Notes under the pieces: generated by a model | Told to the model about the DNA's origin: nothing | Database searches by the model: none | What the model saw: the letters and a program-made list of their open reading frames with translations, nothing else | NCBI RefSeq assembly: GCF_002837275.1 | Contig: NZ_NXIF01000054.1 | Coordinates: 1-52,821 of the forward strand | Source of the DNA: Malaciobacter halophilus | GTDB taxonomy: Bacteria > Campylobacterota > Campylobacteria > Campylobacterales > Arcobacteraceae | Length of the DNA: 52,821 bases | Direction of reading: 5' to 3' | Made by a program: the position numbers and the translations under genes | In this document: in pieces, positions 7,848 through 16,885 of the stretch | Numbering within the stretch: position 1 is the first letter of the stretch | Layout: each line of letters starts with the position of its first letter

Positions 7848-7853
7848 ATTATA
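7848..7853 (-). promoter_or_regulatory. Candidate -10 element before the FlaG-like/fliY/motA/motB genes
   Basis: The 66-base gap after the TPR gene reads, on the minus strand, a run of ten T followed by GATATAATC, with TATAAT at 7853-7848. A T-rich upstream tract and TATAAT without a good -35 fit epsilonproteobacterial vegetative promoters. The T run after the TPR gene has no clear stem, so it is better read as promoter context than as a terminator. Confidence 0.45.
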
Positions 7854-7881
7854 TCAAAAAAAAAATAAATTTTTAACTCTT

Positions 7882-9876
7882 TTATAAAGATTCTAAAAAC
7901 TCATCTAATCCTTTTAGTTTAATATCAATCATGCTATCTAAATATTTAGATTTAAAATACTGCTTTGCACTTGAAAGTTTTAAATCTTGAATAAGTTGAA
8001 CTCCAGTTAAAAAATCTGCATCATGGTCGTTTAAAACAGCTTTAATTAAAGAGATTTGAATAGAAGCTTCATTATATTTTTCTTGGTCTAAAAGTGCAGC
8101 AACTTGCAAATACATAGTATATTTATCTTCTAAATCATATTTTTCTTGTAGTTTAGCAATAATATCTAAAGTTTCAGTAGAATTACCAATATATAGCTCT
8201 TTTAATGCTTTTGTTCTTAAAAAAGAAGGTGATTTTCTAGTTTTAATTTCCAAATTTGCTTTATAAAATAATCCAATTGATTTTAAAATATCAATATAAT
8301 ATCTAGTAACCACTAAAGGTCCTTCTAAAAAATTATCATTAATATACAAAGGCACACTATCTTGAAGTTTTGAAAAATACTCAAAATCACTTTGAGACTC
8401 TTCTCTTTTAACTAACTTCATCAAATAAACAAAAGGGTCTTTATAATACTCTTCAAATAAAGGATGATTTAAAGTAACTTCTTTATCTTTTCTTTTCTTT
8501 AAAAAATCAATAGCAGTATAAAAAATTGTATCTTCATAATATAAAGGCTCTTCTTTAACTTTTGCACTTGCATCTAAAAACAAAGCATATAATGATTGAC
8601 CAAAGTATTTATATAAACCTTGATTAGATTTGATATTATTTTTTATATATTCAATATCTGGAACTTTTTTATCAATTCTTTGTGCAGCAATTAAAGTCAT
8701 AACTGAATAAAGCTTATTACCAGGATTTAATTTGTATGCCTTTTCAAAATATTTATAAGCGTTATGAAAATCAAAAATATGAGCATATGATAAAGCTAAA
8801 TTATAATATACATAAGATTTAGTACCCGTAGTAATTAATTTCTTTAATTTATTTACTCTTATAATTGGGTCTTCTTTAATTATTTCAATAAATTTAGCAT
8901 TATACTCTACCATCTTCTCTAAGCTTTCAATATTTTGCTTACTTTTAAAAATAAAACCTTTTGAAATATCATAAATTATCTCTTGGTTATCTGAAAATAC
9001 AAAAGGTGCAAAATAAAATATATAATCAATCTCTCTTTTTTTACTAAAGTTTGTAACAAAATCTAAATATTGAGAAGGAGAGTATTTATCTTTATTGAAA
9101 AATAGTTGCATTGGTAATTCTAAATTTGCTTTAAAACCATTTTTTCTTTTATTCAAAATATCAATATTATCCATAAGTTTTTCAAGTTCATTTGCTTTTA
9201 AATCTCGATATACCATAATCCATAAAATCTTATCAATTTTTGCTTTACTATGCGCATTCTCTTTTGCTTTTTTTAAAAACTTTTCAGCCTTTATATAATC
9301 TTTTAATTTTAGATATAAAAGTGCCTTTTTTAAATCTAAAGGAAACTTCATATTATTTAAAATTCTAAGTGCTTTTTCATAATCTTTCAAAATTATTAAA
9401 GTATCTGCAAGCATTCTTTTTGAGTGTTCTGTTAAGTTTTTATGTTTTTTTGCAATATCAATTATAATATCTAAGTATCTAGTATCTTTTGTAATTTGAT
9501 ATAAATAATAACAAGCTGACATATAAGAAAATGTATTTTTATATATAGCTTTTTTATAATTATATATATTATTTAAATATAGTTTTGCATTATCTAATTC
9601 ACCAAGCTTATAATATGCAATTGCAATATTTAAAAAAGATGGTATTTTAATTGCAGTTGCCGTTTGCTTAAAAATATCTATTGCTTTTTTATACTCTTCT
9701 TTTTCCATCATCAATACAGCTTTATTAAAATCAAACTGCAAAGAAAAACTATCTTGTTCTTTTTTTATCTTATCATAATTAAAAATAATTTCTGGCTGAG
9801 ACTCCAATAAATCATTTTTTGCAAAAACAGTAGTTGAAAAGAGTATAAAGAAAAAATAAAAAAATGCTTTTTTCAA
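7882..9876 (-). CDS. Periplasmic TPR-repeat protein of the flagellar island, possible motor scaffold
   Basis: 664 residues with a signal peptide ending at about A19 (TTVFA) and then repeated TPR-like helical pairs along most of the length, for example FNKAVLMMEKEEYKKAIDIF, FLNIAIAYYKLGELDNAKLY and YYNLALSYAHIFDFHNAYKY. Campylobacter motors carry the periplasmic TPR scaffold proteins PflA and PflB, which recruit stators; this gene could fill such a role, since it sits between the hook and stator genes. No N-terminal beta domain like that described for PflA is evident, so orthology is unproven. The start is TTG with AAGGA 5 bases upstream. Confidence 0.65.
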   Translation of the reverse strand: MKKAFFYFFFILFSTTVFAKNDLLESQPEIIFNYDKIKKEQDSFSLQFDFNKAVLMMEKEEYKKAIDIFKQTATAIKIPSFLNIAIAYYKLGELDNAKLYLNNIYNYKKAIYKNTFSYMSACYYLYQITKDTRYLDIIIDIAKKHKNLTEHSKRMLADTLIILKDYEKALRILNNMKFPLDLKKALLYLKLKDYIKAEKFLKKAKENAHSKAKIDKILWIMVYRDLKANELEKLMDNIDILNKRKNGFKANLELPMQLFFNKDKYSPSQYLDFVTNFSKKREIDYIFYFAPFVFSDNQEIIYDISKGFIFKSKQNIESLEKMVEYNAKFIEIIKEDPIIRVNKLKKLITTGTKSYVYYNLALSYAHIFDFHNAYKYFEKAYKLNPGNKLYSVMTLIAAQRIDKKVPDIEYIKNNIKSNQGLYKYFGQSLYALFLDASAKVKEEPLYYEDTIFYTAIDFLKKRKDKEVTLNHPLFEEYYKDPFVYLMKLVKREESQSDFEYFSKLQDSVPLYINDNFLEGPLVVTRYYIDILKSIGLFYKANLEIKTRKSPSFLRTKALKELYIGNSTETLDIIAKLQEKYDLEDKYTMYLQVAALLDQEKYNEASIQISLIKAVLNDHDADFLTGVQLIQDLKLSSAKQYFKSKYLDSMIDIKLKGLDEFLESL

Positions 9877-9885
9877 AATCTTCCT

Positions 9886-10215
9886 TTATACCATCGTATT
9901 TACTTGAGCATATAACTCTTCTGTTCTCTCTTCTAATACTTCAATTTTATGTTTTAACTCAGCATTTTCTAGTTTTGCTTTTTGTAAATCATTTCTTGCA
10001 ACTTGCAAAGTATCTTGATTACTCTTTAATGTAGAAGTACTTATCTTTAACTGTTTTTCATACTTTTCAATTATTTGCTCTAATTTTTTGTACTCCTCTT
10101 CCATAATATTTTTCTCTTCATTAACTTTTCTATACAAAGATTTATAAACATTCATACTAGAGAAAAAATAAAGCAATAAAACACCAAACAATATTAATAA
10201 TAAAAAATTTTCCAA
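9886..10215 (-). CDS. Single-pass membrane coiled-coil protein, unknown function
   Basis: 109 residues: an N-terminal transmembrane helix (about residues 4-21, FLLLILFGVLLLYFFSS) and then a long continuous coiled coil rich in Glu, Lys and Gln to the C-terminus. I recognise no family. It starts with TTG, with AAAGG 6 bases upstream, and ends 9 bases before the TPR gene, so the two are likely co-expressed. An N-in or N-out anchor presenting a coil near the motor is a guess from its neighbours. Confidence 0.65.
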   Translation of the reverse strand: MENFLLLILFGVLLLYFFSSMNVYKSLYRKVNEEKNIMEEEYKKLEQIIEKYEKQLKISTSTLKSNQDTLQVARNDLQKAKLENAELKHKIEVLEERTEELYAQVNTMV

Positions 10216-10234
10216 ACCTCACCTTTTTAGAAAC

Positions 10235-10260
10235 AAAATAGGGAATAACTCCCCTATTTT
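10235..10260 (-). terminator. Terminator-like hairpin overlapping the flgE stop codon
   Basis: A 9-bp perfect stem (AAAATAGGG / CCCTATTTT) with an 8-base loop begins at the flgE stop codon (10259-10261). On the minus strand the 3' arm ends in TTTT and is followed by GTTTC, which makes a moderate intrinsic terminator. It would lower transcription into the membrane coiled-coil and TPR genes relative to flgE. Confidence 0.6.
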
Positions 10261-12493
10261 ATCTTTTTAAGTTAATTAATGTGTTTAATAATTGATCTGA
10301 AGTAGTAATTGATTTAGCATTTGCTTCAAATGCTCTTTGAAATACCATTAGATTAACTAAACTTTCACTTAAATCAGCTGTACTTAACTCTAATGTTTTT
10401 CCTTCAATTTTTGCAGTTTTTTCATTATTTACATTATAAATTGGGTCACCAGACTCATTTGTTTTTGCAAGTAAGTTATCTCCTGATGGTAAAAGCCCTC
10501 TTGTATTGTTAAATAGTGCAACAGAAACTTGTCCAATTGCAAAATCAACTCCATCTTGCTTCATAGTAATAAGTCCTGTACTATCTACATTAAACTCACC
10601 AAAAGCAGAATCACTTAAACCTAAAGCATCAAGTTTTAATTGTAGTGAACTTTGAGTAGATGTTTGTTCTATTGTATTAGTAATTTGTAAAAACTCTGCA
10701 CCTGCACCCATTCTACCACTATAATCTGCATTTTTATCAATTACTTCACCACTATTTGGTCCACTTGTTGCAGTTATAGTTGTACTAAACTCTACATCAT
10801 AATATGAATCTTTTGTTGAAATAACTAAATTTCCATTAATATTTTCTGCAACTAAATATTTACCAAAAGTTGGGTCATTATTTAAATCACTTACTGCTGC
10901 ATCTAAACCAGCACTCATATTAATAGGAGTAGAACCAGTAGCCGCATCTGGAATTTCAAAATTTCTTTTTAACTCTTTATCATAAATAGAAAAACCTAAG
11001 TTATGTGTTTGTCCAAAATCTAAATCCTCTGTAGAATAAACATTTCTTTGTGTACCAGTAATTGCCCTTGATAAAGCATCTTGGATACTTTGAACAGCCC
11101 CTATTCCTGTACCAGCTTGTGCTCTTGTTCTACTTAGTGTTTCATTTATTTCTCCACTAACCTCTGTTTCATTACTTGTTTCTTGTACAGAATTAATAAT
11201 AAAATCTTTTCCTGGAATTAAAGATTTAATCTCTATCATACCTTTTAAAACATCAGCATTAGTAGTAGTCATATTAAAAACATCATCATCTTCAAATTGT
11301 GCATCACCATCTTGGTCAATAATATTATATGCTACAACTCCAGGAACTTGAGATGAAATTTTATCTGCCAATGATTTATAAGTTGCAATTCTACTTGCAG
11401 CTAAATTAAAATCACTTGCAATGTCACTTGGATAAGAACCTGATGAAACATCAGTTGCAGAAGTTACATCAACAGAGTTACCAGCAGTCGTAGTTGTATG
11501 TCCATCTGCAGTTATTAAACCATCTAAAGCAGTAGCGATACTATTAGTAGTATCTGCTCCAGTTGCTGTATAACTATACTCTGTTCCATCAACTTCAATA
11601 ATATATGTTTGCCCAGCAACTGCAGTATCAATTGTCGTAGCTGTACCCGCTGTAGTTGTATTCCCAGTATTTACTGCTGCTTTAAACTCATCTGTTGCAG
11701 TTGTACTTACAAACTTTTGTGATATTTTTGTTCCATCAATTGTAACAGAGATTTGGTCCCCTTCACCTTTGAAAACAGTTCCGCCAAAATCTATTTGAGA
11801 TTTTTGTGCAATTGATGTTGCTGATGGTCCATCTGGATTATTTTTAAGGTCTTGTAGCTTTTGAATATAATCTTTTTTAAGCTCTTCAATATCATTTAGT
11901 TTAGCAGCTTTTGACTTTAGACCTGTTCCTGAAAAAACATCACTAGCATCTGCTCTAGCTGTTGTTTCATAATCTGTTGCTTTTGCTGTAATTGTTTCTA
12001 CATAAGTATCATGTCTTACTATTCTTGTTCCAAGAAGTTCACTATAATCTCCTGAGAACATAATTGCATTTGGATTAGTAGATATTACATCTGCTGAAGG
12101 GTCAAGAGTTCTCATAGCCCAACCTTGAACCTCATTCCCAGCAGAGTCTTGTAAAGTTCCATTATCTCCCATTCTAAAGTTACCCGCTCTAGTATAAAAA
12201 GATTCTGCATTTCCACCTTGTGTAGTATTCTTTACAGTAAAGAATCCATCTCCACTAAGTGCCATATCATAGTTTACACCTGTTAGTTTCAAGTTCCCTT
12301 GCACATATAGTTTTTCTGCATCTAAAATTTTTGACCCTTTACCAATTCTATCTTGGTACATTTGGTCTGCAAAAGAGATTCTTGAACTTTTATATCCAAT
12401 AGTATTTACATTGGCAATATTATTAGACTCATTATCTAATGCTGTTTGTTGTGATGATAGCCCTGAAATACCTGTCCAAAGTGCTCCAATCAT
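10259..12493 (-). CDS. flgE: Flagellar hook protein FlgE (large copy)
   Basis: 744 residues of the hook subunit. The N-terminal axial-family signature MIGALWTGISGLSSQQ with NNIANVNTIGYK (about residues 25-36), the FTRAGNF-like segment YTRAGNFRMGDNG (about 101-113) and the C-terminal LVNLMVFQRAFEANAK are diagnostic. A long variable middle domain rich in Thr, Ala and Asp makes it far larger than enterobacterial FlgE (about 400), as is usual for epsilonproteobacterial hooks. AAAAGGA precedes the ATG. It is the second of two tandem flgE-type genes. Confidence 0.95.
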   Translation of the reverse strand: MIGALWTGISGLSSQQTALDNESNNIANVNTIGYKSSRISFADQMYQDRIGKGSKILDAEKLYVQGNLKLTGVNYDMALSGDGFFTVKNTTQGGNAESFYTRAGNFRMGDNGTLQDSAGNEVQGWAMRTLDPSADVISTNPNAIMFSGDYSELLGTRIVRHDTYVETITAKATDYETTARADASDVFSGTGLKSKAAKLNDIEELKKDYIQKLQDLKNNPDGPSATSIAQKSQIDFGGTVFKGEGDQISVTIDGTKISQKFVSTTATDEFKAAVNTGNTTTAGTATTIDTAVAGQTYIIEVDGTEYSYTATGADTTNSIATALDGLITADGHTTTTAGNSVDVTSATDVSSGSYPSDIASDFNLAASRIATYKSLADKISSQVPGVVAYNIIDQDGDAQFEDDDVFNMTTTNADVLKGMIEIKSLIPGKDFIINSVQETSNETEVSGEINETLSRTRAQAGTGIGAVQSIQDALSRAITGTQRNVYSTEDLDFGQTHNLGFSIYDKELKRNFEIPDAATGSTPINMSAGLDAAVSDLNNDPTFGKYLVAENINGNLVISTKDSYYDVEFSTTITATSGPNSGEVIDKNADYSGRMGAGAEFLQITNTIEQTSTQSSLQLKLDALGLSDSAFGEFNVDSTGLITMKQDGVDFAIGQVSVALFNNTRGLLPSGDNLLAKTNESGDPIYNVNNEKTAKIEGKTLELSTADLSESLVNLMVFQRAFEANAKSITTSDQLLNTLINLKR

Positions 12494-12541
12494 GATTTAT
12501 CCTTTTTATATAAATCTTAAACATCTAAACTTTAAATGTTC

Positions 12542-12573
12542 AAATATTAATACTTTATAAAGTACTAATATTT
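12542..12573. repeat. 32-base near-perfect palindrome between the two flgE genes
   Basis: Arms of 15 bases (AAATATTAATACTTT and AAAGTACTAATATTT) match with one mismatch around a 2-base centre. It lies in the 105-base gap between the two hook genes, about 50 bases upstream of flgE. It is purely AT-rich without a T tract, so it may be an operator-like dyad or an RNA processing or stabilising hairpin rather than a terminator. Confidence 0.6.
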
Positions 12574-12586
12574 AAACACATAGTAA

Positions 12587-12618
12587 CAATACAGTTAACT
12601 ATTTTTTTAACTGTATTG
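12587..12618 (-). terminator. 12-bp perfect hairpin overlapping the stop codon of the second flgE
   Basis: Arms CAATACAGTTAA (12587-12598) and TTAACTGTATTG (12607-12618) pair perfectly around an 8-base loop that contains the TAG stop (12599-12601) of the upstream hook gene. No strong T run follows on the minus strand (TTACTATGTG), so it may act as a 3' stabiliser or a partial terminator rather than a full stop. Confidence 0.5.
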
Positions 12619-14059
12619 CTGTTTTCAAAAAATCATCTGAAGTTGTAACTGCTTTTGAATTAGCCTCAAATGCTCTTTGATATACCATTAGATTTGTTAA
12701 GTTATCACCTAAGTTTGAATTACTAAGTTCTAATGTTTTTCCTTGAAGTTTATTTGCATCTGTTGCATCTATTGGTTCACCAGAAAGATTAGTTTTTGAA
12801 AAAAGATTATTTCCCTCTGGATTTAAACTAAGTTCATCATTGAAATAAGCTGTTGAGATTGAGCCTACAATAAACTTATTATCTCCATCTTTTACAAATA
12901 TTTTTCCATCATCAATCTCTACTTCGCCTAAACCATTTTCAGATATATTTAAGTTATCAAGCTTTAATTGAATATCACTTGTTACAAGATTTGCTTGATT
13001 TGCCATATCCAAATTTGTAGTCATATCAATAAATTTAGCATTTGCTGCTTCTAGTGCATTTTTTAAAGCATCCCTTGCAGATGTAACTAAACCAATACCA
13101 CTTCCTTGAACAGGCTCAGTAATTGGATTTACAGAAGGTGAAGTATCATTATTTATAGATGGATATGTAACTTTTAAATCTTCTCCTGGTACCATTGAAG
13201 TAATTGTTACTAAACCATTTGTATCAACTGTTCCTATAACACCTTGAACCCCTGAAATTTTATCAGCAAATTTATTCATTGTAGTTTGAACATCTGTATC
13301 AAACTTCTGTTTTATTGTGATATTATTAATAGTTACTTGAACTATATCATTTTCATCATTTAGATTATTTATAGTAGTTCCATATGGTACTTGAGTAACA
13401 GCTGCAACAGATGCAACTGGATTTGCAGCAGGATTAGAACTATATAGCTCAAGTTTCTCTTTGTAGTTTGTTATCAAAGCTTGTATATCATTCATTTTTG
13501 CAGCAGCTGTTTTATATCCTTGTCCTGATACACCACTATCTTCTGCTGTTTTTCTAAAATCAGTTGATCTTGCATTAATAGTTTGTATATCATTTCCATT
13601 ATAAATAGTACTACTTGCAATAAACTGGTCATAATTATTATTAAATTGAGTGTCATTTGGATCAGTAGATATAACTGTTGAACCTAATGATTGAATACCT
13701 TGAACTGTCATTCCATCAATACTTTGTAAAGTTCCTGTTGAACCCATTTTAAAATTACCAGCTCTAGTATAAAAAATATCATTAGTTCCTTGCTCTTTTA
13801 CTAGAAAAAAACCTCTACCATCAATTGCAACATCATAACTATTTCCAGTAATTTTTAAATTACCTTGTGAAAAATCTTTTTCAACAGTTTGTATATTTGT
13901 ACCCTTTCCATAACCATTTTGATACATTAAGTCTTGAAAAGATACATCATCTGATTTATGTCCAATTGTATTAACATTTGCAACATTATTCGATTCTGCA
14001 CTTAAGGCCTTTTCAAAAGAGTTTAATCCAGAAATTCCATTCCATAATCCACCAATCAT
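12599..14059 (-). CDS. Second FlgE-type hook protein (short copy)
   Basis: 486 residues with the same ends as the neighbouring FlgE: MIGGLWNGISGLNSFEKAL with NNVANVNTIGHK, then FYTRAGNFKMGSTG, and a C-terminal LTNLMVYQRAFEANSKAVTT. The middle domain is much shorter and different. Paralogous hook genes also occur in Helicobacter and Campylobacter (FlgE and FlgE2). It lies directly after flgD (10-base gap) and before the large flgE, so it is expressed with the hook cap. Whether it forms part of the hook, a hook-rod adapter or an alternative hook cannot be told from sequence. Confidence 0.9.
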   Translation of the reverse strand: MIGGLWNGISGLNSFEKALSAESNNVANVNTIGHKSDDVSFQDLMYQNGYGKGTNIQTVEKDFSQGNLKITGNSYDVAIDGRGFFLVKEQGTNDIFYTRAGNFKMGSTGTLQSIDGMTVQGIQSLGSTVISTDPNDTQFNNNYDQFIASSTIYNGNDIQTINARSTDFRKTAEDSGVSGQGYKTAAAKMNDIQALITNYKEKLELYSSNPAANPVASVAAVTQVPYGTTINNLNDENDIVQVTINNITIKQKFDTDVQTTMNKFADKISGVQGVIGTVDTNGLVTITSMVPGEDLKVTYPSINNDTSPSVNPITEPVQGSGIGLVTSARDALKNALEAANAKFIDMTTNLDMANQANLVTSDIQLKLDNLNISENGLGEVEIDDGKIFVKDGDNKFIVGSISTAYFNDELSLNPEGNNLFSKTNLSGEPIDATDANKLQGKTLELSNSNLGDNLTNLMVYQRAFEANSKAVTTSDDFLKTAIQLKK

Positions 14060-14069
14060 AGTTTATCCT

Positions 14070-14816
14070 TTAGAATACTTTTGTAATATTTTCAAATGGA
14101 ATAGTTGAAATTTCACTTGAAAAAACTGGAGTTGTCATACCTTCATAAACATATTCATGGTCTTCTACTGTTTCATTATTTTCATCCAAAATCATAGGCT
14201 TACCATCTTTATCTGTTGCAATTTGTCCAGGATTTTTTAAAACAATTTTTTCACCTGTTTTTTCTCCATCTTCATTATAAATAAAACCATCTGCATCATA
14301 CATCAGTCTATTACCATCTGCATCTTTTACAATATCTTCCATATATAAAATTTGTCTAGCTTTTACAACTAATTGATCATTCATAGTCTCAACAGATAAA
14401 ACTCTATATGCTTTTGAAACACCATTATCATCAGTATTAATATCTTCAATATTTTTACCAATCATATTTGTAGCATTTGATAAAGAAGTTTGATTAAATG
14501 TAGCAACAAGTTTCTCCATAGATGCAGCCATAGCTCTATTTGTTTCCATAGTTGACATTTGAAGTTGTGAATCCATCATTCTTTGAGAATCCATAGGTTT
14601 TGTTGGATCTTGTAGCTTTAACTCTTGAATCATTAAGTTTAAAAAATCACTATTTGAAAGCTGGTCATTACTAATTGAAGTTGTGTAGCTATTACCACTT
14701 GCATCTGTTTTACTATTAGTTGTTACATCCCTAGTTGTATAACCATTTGCATCTCTATTTTTAATCTGATTATACTTATCATCACTATAAGTTCCTGTGT
14801 AATTTCCTGTATACAT
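14070..14816 (-). CDS. flgD: Hook-capping protein FlgD
   Basis: 248 residues of the scaffold that caps the growing hook and is then discarded. The N-terminal conserved region holds SNSDFLNLMIQELKLQDPTK followed by PMDSQRMMDSQLQMSTMET (about residues 54-92), the defining FlgD motif. The C-terminal part carries an acidic, Asp- and Gly-rich insertion (DADGNRLMYDADGF and similar). It lies upstream of both hook genes and 9 bases after fliN. Confidence 0.93.
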   Translation of the reverse strand: MYTGNYTGTYSDDKYNQIKNRDANGYTTRDVTTNSKTDASGNSYTTSISNDQLSNSDFLNLMIQELKLQDPTKPMDSQRMMDSQLQMSTMETNRAMAASMEKLVATFNQTSLSNATNMIGKNIEDINTDDNGVSKAYRVLSVETMNDQLVVKARQILYMEDIVKDADGNRLMYDADGFIYNEDGEKTGEKIVLKNPGQIATDKDGKPMILDENNETVEDHEYVYEGMTTPVFSSEISTIPFENITKVF

Positions 14817-14825
14817 AATTATCTC

Positions 14826-15113
14826 CTATAATAGGTTTTCTTCAAAGAAATATCTTACAACATTATCTGAGTCCATTGCATCTTGTACTCTAACTGCTAA
14901 CTTTTCATCAATTACAATAATATCGCCTGTTCCTATGATTCTTGAGTTTACGTAGATGTCTCCACCAGTTCCAGCTTGTTTATCTAAAGATAAAATATCC
15001 CCTTCACTTAAATCTAAAAACTCTTTAATAGTAATACTTGTAGTTCCTAATATTACATCAGCAACAATCTCAGTATCAACTAATAAGTCATAGTCTCTTT
15101 CACTTATTTCCAT
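14826..15113 (-). CDS. fliN: Flagellar motor switch protein FliN
   Basis: A 95-residue single SpoA domain: LVDTEIVADVILGTTSITIKEFL, GDILSLDKQAGTGGDIYVN and a C-terminal RIIGTGDIIVIDEKLAVRV (shortened here as family blocks). FliN forms the lower C-ring and binds FliH to bring export substrates to the gate. It coexists with FliY at 6564-7481, the usual epsilonproteobacterial arrangement. It heads the fliN-flgD-flgE run after a 93-base gap from fliH, where an AT-rich region could contain a promoter, though I see no convincing box. Confidence 0.9.
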   Translation of the reverse strand: MEISERDYDLLVDTEIVADVILGTTSITIKEFLDLSEGDILSLDKQAGTGGDIYVNSRIIGTGDIIVIDEKLAVRVQDAMDSDNVVRYFFEENLL

Positions 15114-15206
15114 AATTAATCTTTTTTGTTGTTTTGCATATATTATATCACAAAGTTTTAGATTTTGAGTTAAAGAAGAGTTTTTATAAAAAAATTTTTT
15201 ATATTA

Positions 15207-15878
15207 TTAAATTACAGTATCTAAAGTTTCTAGCATAGAAGCTACTTTAGCTTCAATATTTCCATCAAAATTTCCAAGGTCACTAGCTATTACTACACCA
15301 CCTGGAGCTACATTAACATCTTGAACTAACTCTATAAATGATTCAAGATTAAGTTCATGTTTTAATACTTCATAATCCCTTGGACTTAAGTGAATTTTAA
15401 CTCTTGAAGCTGTTTTAATTTTTGATAATAGATGATTTATTGTCTCTTTTGCAATTTTTGTAGAGTTTTCTCCCACTTCAATTGAAATTATCTTTTGTGC
15501 TAGAGCTACTGATGTTTTAAGAAGTTTTGATTCCATTTGAAAAGTTGCTTGTTCAAAAAAAGTTGCATAATGTTTCAAGTCCTTAATAGCTTCGACAACT
15601 TGTCTATCAATATCTCTTGATGCAACTCCACCTTGTTCTAAAGTATCAACTTTTTGAGATAAAGTAGAGATTTGTCCTGCAATTTTTTTCATCTCTTCAA
15701 CTAAAGGGTCAACAGTTAAAGGAATCTCTCTCTCACTTAGTGTTGCAACATTTTGCATCTGTTCATTTTGAGCAGAAGTATCTAGTCCATTATGTAAAAA
15801 AGTACCAAGTTTATAATCTTGTACTCCATCATCACTACTTATAACTTTTGCTGTTGAATATACGTTGTTATTTGCCAT
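15207..15878 (-). CDS. fliH: Flagellar export ATPase regulator FliH
   Basis: 223 residues: a disordered N-terminal third, a helical stalk (about 60-150) and a C-terminal domain with SVALAQKIISIEVGENS, VKIHLSPRDYEVLK and VAPGGVVIASDLGNFDGN, the last typical of FliH and V/F-ATPase E-subunit relatives. It regulates the FliI ATPase and links it to FliN. Its ATG shares a base with the fliG stop (TAATG). fliI, its partner, is not in the window. Confidence 0.92.
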   Translation of the reverse strand: MANNNVYSTAKVISSDDGVQDYKLGTFLHNGLDTSAQNEQMQNVATLSEREIPLTVDPLVEEMKKIAGQISTLSQKVDTLEQGGVASRDIDRQVVEAIKDLKHYATFFEQATFQMESKLLKTSVALAQKIISIEVGENSTKIAKETINHLLSKIKTASRVKIHLSPRDYEVLKHELNLESFIELVQDVNVAPGGVVIASDLGNFDGNIEAKVASMLETLDTVI

Positions 15879-16885
15879 TACTCATCCATATCTCTATCGA
15901 TAACGCCCTCTTCAATCATTTTTTGTGCTACATCAAGCATCTTTCTTTGAGCGGCTTCAATATCTTTAATTTTAACTTTATTAAGCATTTCGTACTCTTC
16001 TTTAAACCTATCACTTGCTCTTTGAGACATTGCACTAGTGATTTTTTCTAAATCCTCTTCTGTTGCATTTTTCATAGCAACTGCAACATCAGCAGTATCT
16101 ACATTTTGTAAAATCTTCATTACATATTCTGTTTCTAAATTTAATAAATCTTCAAATACAAACATATTCTCTTTTATCTTAGTAGCTAATGAAGTATCAA
16201 CCCCATTGATATTTTTTAATATCTCTTGAGATTTTGGTCCAACTCTATTTAACATATCTGCAACAACTTTAACCCCACCAACATCAACAATAGATGATAA
16301 TAAAGACTCAAGTTTCTTCTCTAAAATTACAGAAATAGTTCTAACAACATCAGGAGAAACATCTTTAATAGTAGCCATTTGCATAGTTACTTTAACTCTA
16401 ATATCCTCTTCTAATTGCATTAAAACTTCTGCTGCTCTTGGAGCTTCCATATGTGAAAGAATAACAGCAATAGTTTGAGGTGATTCATCTTTAATAAAGT
16501 CTGATAGCTGTTTTGGATTAATTGCATCTAAATAAGCAAAAGATTGAGCTGCAAGCTTCATTCTTGAAAGTTTTGCTAATACATCATCAGCTTCACCTTT
16601 TCCTAATGATTTATATAAAATATCTTTTGCATAATCAAAACCACCAGAACTAATAAAACCTTTTGATCTAGTATATAAGTGAAACTCATCTAAAATAGCT
16701 AAAGATACATCTTTATCAACTGAATTTATTTGTGTAATCGCAGTTGAAATCTCTTCAACTACATTTTTTGGTAAATGTTGAAAGATTTTAACAGTTGCAT
16801 CCTCTCCAATAAGAACACAAAAGTGGGCAACTTTTTCAATCATTGACATGCCCTTTAGTAATTCTCTATTTATCTCTTCTGACAT
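15878..16885 (-). CDS. fliG: Flagellar motor switch protein FliG
   Basis: 335 residues in three armadillo-like domains. Characteristic are the middle-domain ESPQTIAVILSHMEAPRAAEV (held here to its first 20 residues, ESPQTIAVILSHMEAPRAAE) and the PDVVRTI segment, plus the C-terminal charged helix with AMKNATEEDLEKI and ERASDRFKEE-like QRASDRFKEEYE that meets MotA. FliG binds FliF at its N-terminus and the rest of the switch through the EHPQ-like motif ESPQ. It is translationally coupled to fliF upstream (TAATG) and fliH downstream. Confidence 0.97.
   Translation of the reverse strand: MSEEINRELLKGMSMIEKVAHFCVLIGEDATVKIFQHLPKNVVEEISTAITQINSVDKDVSLAILDEFHLYTRSKGFISSGGFDYAKDILYKSLGKGEADDVLAKLSRMKLAAQSFAYLDAINPKQLSDFIKDESPQTIAVILSHMEAPRAAEVLMQLEEDIRVKVTMQMATIKDVSPDVVRTISVILEKKLESLLSSIVDVGGVKVVADMLNRVGPKSQEILKNINGVDTSLATKIKENMFVFEDLLNLETEYVMKILQNVDTADVAVAMKNATEEDLEKITSAMSQRASDRFKEEYEMLNKVKIKDIEAAQRKMLDVAQKMIEEGVIDRDMDE

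Noticed and set aside
7822-7881. T run after the TPR gene as an intrinsic terminator
   Set aside because: No stem precedes the T run on the minus strand; it fits better as the upstream tract of a TATAAT promoter.
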